Shown piece by piece: positions 58,052 to 64,000 of a stretch of DNA of 64,000 bases. Position 1 is the stretch's first letter. Each line of letters begins with the position of its first letter. This DNA comes from Armatimonadota bacterium (GTDB lineage Bacteria; Armatimonadota; Fimbriimonadia; Fimbriimonadales; GBS-DC). Both the position numbers and the translations under genes were made by a program. The stretch covers positions 20,607 through 84,606 of the forward strand of contig JABWCR010000004.1 in NCBI GenBank assembly GCA_013359125.1, written 5' to 3'. The notes below the pieces were generated by a model that saw nothing but the letters and a program-made list of their open reading frames with translations, had not been told where the DNA came from and did not search any database.

Positions 58052-60090
58052 TGCGCGTCCCTATCGACTGGCTTCGGGAGTTTGTGGAGTTTGACTTGCC
58101 AACCGCGAAAGTGGCCGAGCGGCTGACGATGGTCGGGCTGGAAGTAGAGCGCGTGCTGGAACTCCCAGAAGGCGAAACTTTGGCGATCTACGTTACCCCC
58201 AATCGCGGCGATTGCCTCAGCATCTATGGCATTGCAAGGGAGGTGGCCGCATCTCTCGGGAGCGAATGCAGAACGACCGAGTTGTTCGAACGCGCGCGAA
58301 CAGGGTTTGGCAGCAGCGCTCAGGCGACAACTGCGTCGAACGAGAAGGCAAGCATTCAGATCGACGATCCAAAACTTTGCCCGCGATACTCGGCATTGGC
58401 GGTATCGGGAATCCGAAACGGCGCATCGGACTCGCTCATTCAGAGACGTTTGATCGCGGCGGGCATGAGGCCCATATCCAAGGTAGTCGATGTTACGAAC
58501 TATGTCATGCTCGAATTGGGACAACCGCTCCATGCTTTTGATCTGAGCAAATTGCCAGGCGGTCGCATCGTAGTCAGGCAGGCTCAGTCGGGCGAGAGGA
58601 TAAGAACCTTGGACGATGTAGAGAGGCGATTGGCGCCGCCGATGCTTGCCATCTGCGACGAATCGCGTCCGATAGCAGTCGCGGGCGTAATGGGCGGTGG
58701 CGACACGGAAGTCGGACCAGGGACGACCGAAATCTTGTTAGAATCGGCGCATTTCGATGCCTCTTCGGTTCGTAAGACCTCTAAGGCTTTGAATCTTTCT
58801 ACGGAAGCTTCGCAACGATTCGAGCGGTTTGTCGACCCGACGTTAACGGTGGCCGCCTTGCTCAGGACGGTTGAACTCATAGGCGGAGAGGCGACCATAC
58901 CCCTGCTGGATGCGAACTCGGCGCACCTCGGCGCTCGGTCCTTGTCTGTGCGATTGAGCAGAGCCTCGTTGCTTCTGGGCTTTGAGGTTGACAAAGACGA
59001 GGCCGAAGGCGCGTTGGAGCGATTGCAACTCTCGCCGACCTGGAAGTCCGATCGTTTTGAGGTTCAGATACCGACATTTCGACCAGACTTGGCGCGAGAA
59101 GAAGATTTGGTCGAAGAGATCGGACGGATCGTGGGATACGAGCGCATTCCAGAAGCGCCGATCGTGGGGTCAGCGACCCAGGGCAGAGACAGCGAGGTCG
59201 GTCAGTTTGCCGAAAGGCTCAGAGGCTTGTTCGTTTCTGCGGGATTGCAGGAGGTTGTAACGCACACCTTGCAGAAACCCTCGCCGCTATCGGAGCCGAA
59301 TCAGATCGAACTTCACAATGCCCAAAGCGAAGAGCTCTCGGCTATTCGGTCTTCGCTCCTTCCAGGGTTGACGGGCGTATTGAGCCACAACATCCGTCAT
59401 GGCACGGTCAGCGCAGCGCTGTTCGAGATCGGCCGTACAGGAACTGTGAGAGACGGTTACGACGAGCGAATGAAGGTCGGGGTCTTGATGAGCGGCGATG
59501 TTGCGCCAGTGTCATGGAGAGGCAAGCCGCGCGAGATCGATTACTTCGATTTGAAGGGCGCCATAGACTCTGCGCTTGCCGGAATAGGAGCAAAGGCAGA
59601 GTATGCCAAGTCTCCAGACAGACGTTTTCATCCCGGTCGGCAGGCGTCGATTCTGTTGGGCGAAGAGGCTATAGGCACGATGGGCGAACTGCATCCCGAT
59701 TTAGCACGGGCTATGGAGTTCCGACGCCGGATCTACATGGCAGAGTTGGATTTCGACGCTTTGCACCGTGCGGCCAATCTTCATGCAAAGTTTAGATCGT
59801 TGCCCAAGTACCCGCCTGTCTTGAGGGACGTTGCATTTGTGGTCGAAGAAAGCGCCCCTTACGTCGAAATCGAGCAGGCGTTAGTCGAAGCCGCGGGCGA
59901 CCTCTTGGAAAGCGCCGAACTGTTCGATCGATACGCGGGCAAAGGGATTCCGGAAGGCTCCCATAGTCTGGCCTTTTCGCTAACGTTTCGCAGTCCAGAA
60001 CGAAGCCTGACCGACGAAGAGGCGAACGCCGCGATGGAACGGATCGTCTCGATGCTGGGTCAGCGGTTTGGCGCACAAATCCGATCATGA
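58051..60090 (+). CDS. pheT: Phenylalanyl-tRNA synthetase beta subunit lacking the EMAP-II-like domain
   Basis: This 679-residue subunit is about 110-120 residues shorter than the usual bacterial PheT. The B1 start (RVPIDWLREFVEFDLPTAKVAERLTMVGLEVERV) passes directly into the second part of B1 (IYVTPNRGDCLSIYGIAREVAA), so the B2 tRNA-binding (EMAP-II/OB-fold) insert is missing. The B3/B4 editing domain (GRIVVRQAQSGERIRTLDDVERRL), B5, the catalytic-like core (FRPDLAREEDLVEEIGRIVGYE) and the C-terminal anticodon-binding FDX-ACB domain (PPVLRDVAFVVEE) are present. The next gene's ATG overlaps the stop (ATGA). Confidence 0.95.
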   Translation: MRVPIDWLREFVEFDLPTAKVAERLTMVGLEVERVLELPEGETLAIYVTPNRGDCLSIYGIAREVAASLGSECRTTELFERARTGFGSSAQATTASNEKASIQIDDPKLCPRYSALAVSGIRNGASDSLIQRRLIAAGMRPISKVVDVTNYVMLELGQPLHAFDLSKLPGGRIVVRQAQSGERIRTLDDVERRLAPPMLAICDESRPIAVAGVMGGGDTEVGPGTTEILLESAHFDASSVRKTSKALNLSTEASQRFERFVDPTLTVAALLRTVELIGGEATIPLLDANSAHLGARSLSVRLSRASLLLGFEVDKDEAEGALERLQLSPTWKSDRFEVQIPTFRPDLAREEDLVEEIGRIVGYERIPEAPIVGSATQGRDSEVGQFAERLRGLFVSAGLQEVVTHTLQKPSPLSEPNQIELHNAQSEELSAIRSSLLPGLTGVLSHNIRHGTVSAALFEIGRTGTVRDGYDERMKVGVLMSGDVAPVSWRGKPREIDYFDLKGAIDSALAGIGAKAEYAKSPDRRFHPGRQASILLGEEAIGTMGELHPDLARAMEFRRRIYMAELDFDALHRAANLHAKFRSLPKYPPVLRDVAFVVEESAPYVEIEQALVEAAGDLLESAELFDRYAGKGIPEGSHSLAFSLTFRSPERSLTDEEANAAMERIVSMLGQRFGAQIRS

Positions 60091-60998
60091 GCGGCCGACA
60101 GTATGCGAGCCTTGCATCCGGCGGGCTTGACCCGTCGTCTCCAGCCATGCGCCTGTTTCAAAAGGCAAAACGGTTCGGCATCTGGAATCCTTGCGATATC
60201 GATCTGGCTCAAGATCGAGTCGAGTGGCCGCGGTTTGACGAACGTGAGCAGGATGTCATTTTGAGGCTCGTAGCGCTCTTTCAAGCCGGCGAAGAGAGCG
60301 TCGCAGTCGATCTCTTGCCGCTCATTGGGGTCATCGCATCCGAGGGTCGCCTTGACGAGGAACTCTATCTCGCTTCGTTCTTGTGGGAAGAAGCCAAGCA
60401 CGTTGAGTTCATGCGTCGGTATTTGACCGAAGTCTGCCAAGCGAGCGGCGATCTTCATGCCTATTCCACGCCTAGCTACGAAGCCATCTTTGGCGAGGCA
60501 TTGCCGACAGCGCTACAAAGGCTTCGAACCGATTCCAGTCCGCGCGCTCAGGCCGAGGCTTCGGTCATTTACAACATGATCGTCGAAGGCGTCTTGGCAG
60601 AAACGGGCTATCATGCCATCTTCACCACTTCGGATCGGCTGGGGATACTCCCCGGGCTGCGCCGCGGTATGGAGTTGATGATGCAGGATGAAGCTCGACA
60701 TATCGCCTATGGAGTGTTGCTGCTATCGCGCCTTGTCGCCGAGCATCCTGAACTTTGGGAGCAGATCGAAGCGAAGCTTCAGGCTTACTTTCCGTTGGCC
60801 GCGGGGGTTATCACGGAGGTGTTCGATCATTATCAGCCCGACGTGCCGTTCGGATTGGATTACCAGGAGTTCTTGATGTATGCCATGAATCAGTTTGAGC
60901 GCCGGTACAATCGCCTTTTGCGAGCTAAGGGGCGGGGAGCGGACGCCGCAATGCAACTGGCGCACCAATCGATAGACGAAGAGGAGAACTCGCCATGA
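60087..60998 (+). CDS. R2-like ligand-binding oxidase (R2lox, Mn/Fe ferritin-fold protein)
   Basis: This 303-residue ferritin-like protein matches R2lox along its length: NPCDIDLAQDRVEWPRFDERE, ALFQAGEESVAVDLLP, EGRLDEELYLASFLWEEAKHVEFM, YNMIVEGVLAETGYHA and MQDEARHIAYG. The six metal ligands fall at E69, E102, H105, E167, E202 and H205, and the Val/Tyr pair known to form an ether crosslink falls at V72 and Y162, the same numbers as in the Geobacillus protein as I recall it. R2lox binds a fatty acid-like ligand and performs two-electron oxidations with O2; its physiological substrate is unknown. It is coupled to pheT and to the next gene by 4-base overlaps. Confidence 0.93.
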   Translation: MSGRQYASLASGGLDPSSPAMRLFQKAKRFGIWNPCDIDLAQDRVEWPRFDEREQDVILRLVALFQAGEESVAVDLLPLIGVIASEGRLDEELYLASFLWEEAKHVEFMRRYLTEVCQASGDLHAYSTPSYEAIFGEALPTALQRLRTDSSPRAQAEASVIYNMIVEGVLAETGYHAIFTTSDRLGILPGLRRGMELMMQDEARHIAYGVLLLSRLVAEHPELWEQIEAKLQAYFPLAAGVITEVFDHYQPDVPFGLDYQEFLMYAMNQFERRYNRLLRAKGRGADAAMQLAHQSIDEEENSP

Positions 60999-61954
60999 AG
61001 ATGGTTACGGCTTTGCCACAATCCGAGCAGTTGGCCGTGCAGACCGCCATGATCCGTCAACTGTTCCCCAACCACGATATCAGCGTCGTTACGACGATGG
61101 AAGACTTGTTTCGTGAGGCGACCACCGCTGACGTGCTTGTATCGACGGCCTTCTTCCCGATCTCGAGCGACCTACTGAGAAGCGCTCCGTCTTTGCGCAT
61201 GGTTCAGGTTGCAGGGGTCGGAGTCGATCACGTCGATATTGCCGTTGCGAAGGAACTGGGCATTACCGTCGCCTGCGTTACCGGCGCCAACACCGTAAGC
61301 GTAGCGGAGCACGTAGTGATGTCTGCGCTTGCTTTGATAAAGGGACTTGCTCCCGCAAACTCCGCTATGCACAGGGGAGAGTGGGCGCTGCCTATATGGA
61401 TCAAGTCGGCGCGCGACATGGCTGGAACGACGTTTGGCATTTTGGGGATGGGTCGGATTGGTCGAGAGGTCGCTTTGCGGTTGCAGCCGTTTCAGGTTAC
61501 TGTGCTCTACAACGACATCCAACCGATCGACGATGAGGAGCGATACGGCGCCACTTTCGTCGATTTTGACACGCTGATGTCGGAGAGCGACGTGGTTTCG
61601 CTTCATCTGCCTTTGAACGATGCGACACGGAAAATCATCGGTGCCGACGCTCTGGACAAGATGAAGTTTGGGGCTTGCCTGATCAACACGGCCAGAGCAG
61701 AACTGATAGACGAGGCCGCGCTGGCAAAGGCGTTGCAAAATAGGCTCGGCGGAGCCGCCATCGACGTTTTTCATCCAGAACCGCCGCCGTCCGATCATCC
61801 GCTCGTGGGCTTGCCTAACGTCATTCTGACGCCGCACGGCGCAGGCGTAACGCTGGAAGCGCAACAGCGGATCGCTCAGGGAGTCATTCAAAACGTGCTT
61901 CGCTTCATCGACGGGCGGCCGCTAGCGGACGTTGTGGTCGAGGGCTCGCGTTGA
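60995..61954 (+). CDS. NAD-dependent D-2-hydroxyacid dehydrogenase
   Basis: This 319-residue enzyme has the 2-hydroxyacid dehydrogenase layout: split catalytic domain, Rossmann GILGMGRIG (G151, G153, G156), and D174 at the end of beta-2, favouring NAD. The catalytic set is R234 (NTARAELID), E262 (HPEPPP) and H281 (TPHGAG). It interconverts a 2-hydroxy acid and a 2-oxo acid; 3-phosphoglycerate is not indicated because the ACT domain of SerA is absent. Start and stop both overlap neighbours (ATGA, TTGA), tying it to R2lox and to the decarboxylase. Confidence 0.9.
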   Translation: MKMVTALPQSEQLAVQTAMIRQLFPNHDISVVTTMEDLFREATTADVLVSTAFFPISSDLLRSAPSLRMVQVAGVGVDHVDIAVAKELGITVACVTGANTVSVAEHVVMSALALIKGLAPANSAMHRGEWALPIWIKSARDMAGTTFGILGMGRIGREVALRLQPFQVTVLYNDIQPIDDEERYGATFVDFDTLMSESDVVSLHLPLNDATRKIIGADALDKMKFGACLINTARAELIDEAALAKALQNRLGGAAIDVFHPEPPPSDHPLVGLPNVILTPHGAGVTLEAQQRIAQGVIQNVLRFIDGRPLADVVVEGSR

Positions 61955-63543
61955 CGGTTCGCGAAGCGGTCTTTCAATGGCTGAAAGAGCGCAAGGTCGA
62001 TCGGGTGTTCGGCAATCCGGGTTCTACCGAACTCTCGTTCTTGGTCGACTTTCCGAAGGAGATACAGTATGTTCTAGCGCTTCAGGAGAGCGTGGCCACC
62101 GCGATGGCGGACGGGTATGCCCAGATGACGGGTCGCCCAGCCTTCCTAAACTTGCACGTTGCGCCCGGCGTCGGCAATGCGATCGGAGCGATGTTCAATG
62201 CGCTGAAAAACAAGTCGCCTTTGGTGGTAACGACTGGACAACAAGACACGAGGCACATTCTAAACGAACCGTTTTTGAGCGGCGACCTGGTCGGCTTGGC
62301 TCGACCTGTCTGTAAGCACGCGTATGAAGTTCTTAACCCATCGGATACAGCGCCTGCGCTCGAACTGGCCTATCGAATAGCCAATACGCCTCCAAAAGGT
62401 CCCGCGTTTGTAAGCATTCCAGTCAACTACTGGACGATGCAAGGCGATCCGGCAACAGTGCGCCAGGAGCATGCTTCTAGCGCGGCGGACGGATTGGATC
62501 GCGTTGCCGAAGCGCTGAACAGCGCTGTAAAGCCTGCGCTTGTGTTAGGCGCGCAGTGCGACGAGCCAGAGGGGTGGGAGGCTTCGATCGCGCTTGCCGA
62601 GAAGTTGGGCTGTGCGGTGTTTAGCGCGCCATTGGCATCAAGGATGGCATTCCCGACCAATCATCCGCTCTATCGGGGCACGCTGATTCCGGCGGCGCCT
62701 CGATTGTTGCAGGTCCTTGCGGAGTTTGATCTGGTTCTAGCGGTCGGGTGTCCTGTGTTTTTGGTCTACCCATACTTTCCCGGCAAACTGATCCCGCCAG
62801 GATGCCGCGCCATTCAGATCACGGACGATCCGACCGAAGCGACCAAAACCGTAGCGAGCGAGACTCTGATGGGCGATCCCGTTCAATCGTTGGTCGAATT
62901 GGCTGCGCTGGTGGAAGATAAGAAGCCGGCGCTGCCTTCCAAAGCGGTCGAGACAGCCAAACTCCGGTCGGAAGCGATGCGAGCCAAGCCGACCATGGGC
63001 GTTTCTTACGCGATGTATGCGTTGAGCAAGAATCTGCCGGACGGCGCAACGGTGTTCGACGAGTCGATCTCATCGACATTACAGCTTAAATCGCACATTG
63101 CGAGCGTTGGGCCTAAGCAGTATTTCACAGTGGCGAGCGGAGGCTTGGGCTGGGGCATGCCGGCTTCGATCGGCGCAAAGTTGGCCGAGCCGGATCGCCC
63201 GGTCGTCTGCGCGATCGGCGACGGTTCTTGCATGTACTCAATTCAAGCCCTGTGGACGGCGGCCCAGCAGCGCGCTGGGGTGTTCTATTACGCGATCAAC
63301 AACAGCGGCTACTCCATTCTCAAAAGCTTCACCAAGGCGTTTTATCCCGGCGCAGAAGGCACGGTGCCGGGACTAGAGATACCCCAGTTAGATTTGGTCG
63401 CCTTGGCAAAAAGCATGGGGGTCGAGGCAGCCAGGGTCAGCGATCCAGAAGGGTTGGAAGCGGCCATACAACGGGGTTTGGCTTACGGCGGACCGTATCT
63501 GTTGGATGTTATGGTCGATCCAACCGTACCCAATCTGTTCTAG
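61951..63543 (+). CDS. ThDP-dependent 2-oxoacid decarboxylase (benzoylformate-decarboxylase-like)
   Basis: This 530-residue ThDP enzyme aligns with benzoylformate decarboxylase: [12 protein letters not shown] (S25), [17 protein letters not shown] (E46, the cofactor-activating Glu) and [16 protein letters not shown] (H69). The ThDP motif is [20 protein letters not shown] ending INNSGYSIL. The second catalytic His of BFD appears replaced by Tyr ([13 protein letters not shown]). The start is TTG at 61951, overlapping the dehydrogenase stop. It would decarboxylate a 2-oxo acid to an aldehyde. The last four bases overlap urocanase on the other strand. Confidence 0.88.
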   Translation: MTVREAVFQWLKERKVDRVFGNPGSTELSFLVDFPKEIQYVLALQESVATAMADGYAQMTGRPAFLNLHVAPGVGNAIGAMFNALKNKSPLVVTTGQQDTRHILNEPFLSGDLVGLARPVCKHAYEVLNPSDTAPALELAYRIANTPPKGPAFVSIPVNYWTMQGDPATVRQEHASSAADGLDRVAEALNSAVKPALVLGAQCDEPEGWEASIALAEKLGCAVFSAPLASRMAFPTNHPLYRGTLIPAAPRLLQVLAEFDLVLAVGCPVFLVYPYFPGKLIPPGCRAIQITDDPTEATKTVASETLMGDPVQSLVELAALVEDKKPALPSKAVETAKLRSEAMRAKPTMGVSYAMYALSKNLPDGATVFDESISSTLQLKSHIASVGPKQYFTVASGGLGWGMPASIGAKLAEPDRPVVCAIGDGSCMYSIQALWTAAQQRAGVFYYAINNSGYSILKSFTKAFYPGAEGTVPGLEIPQLDLVALAKSMGVEAARVSDPEGLEAAIQRGLAYGGPYLLDVMVDPTVPNLF

Positions 63544-64000
63544 TCGAGCATCGGAATCTTGACGCCAGTTGCGCGCGCTGTCTCTATCGCTTGGTTGTAG
63601 CGAGCATCGGCATGTCGAAGAACCCCCATGCCCGGATCCGTGGTCAGAACTCGCTGGATTCGAGCGGAGGCTTCGGGGGTACCGTCAGCGACGATCACCA
63701 TGCCTGCGTGCTGAGAGTAACCCATCCCGACACCGCCCCCATGATGCACGCTGACCCAACTGGCGCCATTGACGGCGTTGATCAACGCATTGAGAAAGAC
63801 CCAATCCGAAACCGCGTCGCTACCGTCCTTCATCCCCTCGGTTTCGCGATTAGGCGAGGCAACGGAGCCGCAATCGAGGTGGTCGCGCCCGATCACGATC
63901 GGAGCCTTGAGGCGACCTTGAGCGACCATCTCGTTCATCTTGAGGCCCATCTTTGCTCTGTCGCCATACCCAAGCCAGCAGATGCGTGCAGGCAGTCCTT
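63540..64000 (-). CDS. hutU: Urocanate hydratase, C-terminal part (runs off window)
   Basis: The minus strand from the window edge encodes [18 protein letters not shown], then [67 protein letters not shown] and the conserved end ([26 protein letters not shown]). This is the C-terminal third of urocanase, the NAD-dependent second step of histidine breakdown to glutamate. It converges on the ThDP decarboxylase with a four-base overlap. The start lies outside the window. Confidence 0.95.
   Translation of the reverse strand, partial: GLPARICWLGYGDRAKMGLKMNEMVAQGRLKAPIVIGRDHLDCGSVASPNRETEGMKDGSDAVSDWVFLNALINAVNGASWVSVHHGGGVGMGYSQHAGMVIVADGTPEASARIQRVLTTDPGMGVLRHADARYNQAIETARATGVKIPMLD

Noticed and set aside
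1..64000. CRISPR arrays, insertion sequences, tRNA or rRNA genes
   Set aside because: No regular direct-repeat/spacer pattern, transposase, tRNA cloverleaf or rRNA sequence was recognised; intergenic gaps are all shorter than about 300 bases.

Overview
The window reads as one chromosomal stretch of a free-living diderm bacterium with mid-50s percent GC. The outer membrane is implied by a TolC-type porin, an RND efflux pump and a PEP-CTERM surface protein. Menaquinone is probably made by the futalosine route (MqnA next to a UbiA/MqnP prenyltransferase). Haem-binding CxxCH proteins and a ccmABCD cluster point to respiratory or periplasmic c-type cytochromes. Secreted proteins ending in dockerin-like DxNxDGxVDDTDL repeats, a PEP-CTERM protein and cytochrome/Cu-monooxygenase fusions suggest Armatimonadota (Fimbriimonadia-like) or a planctomycete/acidobacterial relative. 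This placement is an inference with low to moderate confidence. I saw no rRNA, tRNA, transposase, prophage or CRISPR array, and no gene-free gap longer than about 300 bases.

Layout. 1-2.6 kb: menaquinone genes (minus strand), a divergent GalU-like nucleotidyltransferase and a YbgC-type thioesterase. 2.7-6.5 kb: a secreted redoxin/cytochrome c/copper monooxygenase fusion coupled to an M1 peptidase. 6.5-13.3 kb: a TetR-TolC-HlyD-RND efflux operon behind a consensus promoter overlaid with three tandem operator-like palindromes. 13.3-22.9 kb: PilZ protein, LeuRS, a lamin-tail/dockerin secreted protein, O-methyltransferase plus PII, a DUF5996-like gene with a CPA1 antiporter, and a TlpA/TPR protein. 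22.9-33.3 kb: RlmI-type methyltransferase, ADP-ribosylglycohydrolase, ABC ATPase plus CPBP protein, FAH-family enzyme, DnaJ-TPR membrane protein plus GspF, a second CPBP protein, PEP-CTERM protein, thioredoxin and a dicarboxylate symporter. 33.3-46.3 kb: ABC-F protein, a tandem DUF3857/transglutaminase pair (one catalytically degenerate), a large cytochrome/golvesin-domain protein, ParB, an oxidoreductase, an ANTAR regulator, Maf and a glycosyltransferase. 46.2-52.1 kb: a minus-strand run from a large secreted glycosidase-like protein through ccmA-B-C-D into a second glycosyltransferase, with stacked overlaps. 52.2-55.8 kb: M48 protease, M12-like metalloprotease with dockerin repeats, TlpA-like thioredoxin. 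55.8-64 kb: the infC-rpmI-rplT-pheS-pheT block running by 4-base overlaps into R2lox, a 2-hydroxyacid dehydrogenase and a ThDP decarboxylase, then the end of urocanase on the other strand.

The most promising unusual unit is the R2lox-dehydrogenase-decarboxylase cassette behind pheT. The R2lox has every metal ligand and the Val/Tyr crosslink pair at the canonical positions. Its partners suggest a route 'oxidise - dehydrogenate to a 2-oxo acid - decarboxylate'. Other points of interest are a PheT without its EMAP-II-like tRNA-binding domain, a set of genes whose -10 boxes sit so close to the ATG that they are probably leaderless, an apparent frameshift that separates a signal peptide from the M1 peptidase, a glycosyltransferase with no conventional start codon, and dispersed repeats at two gene ends.
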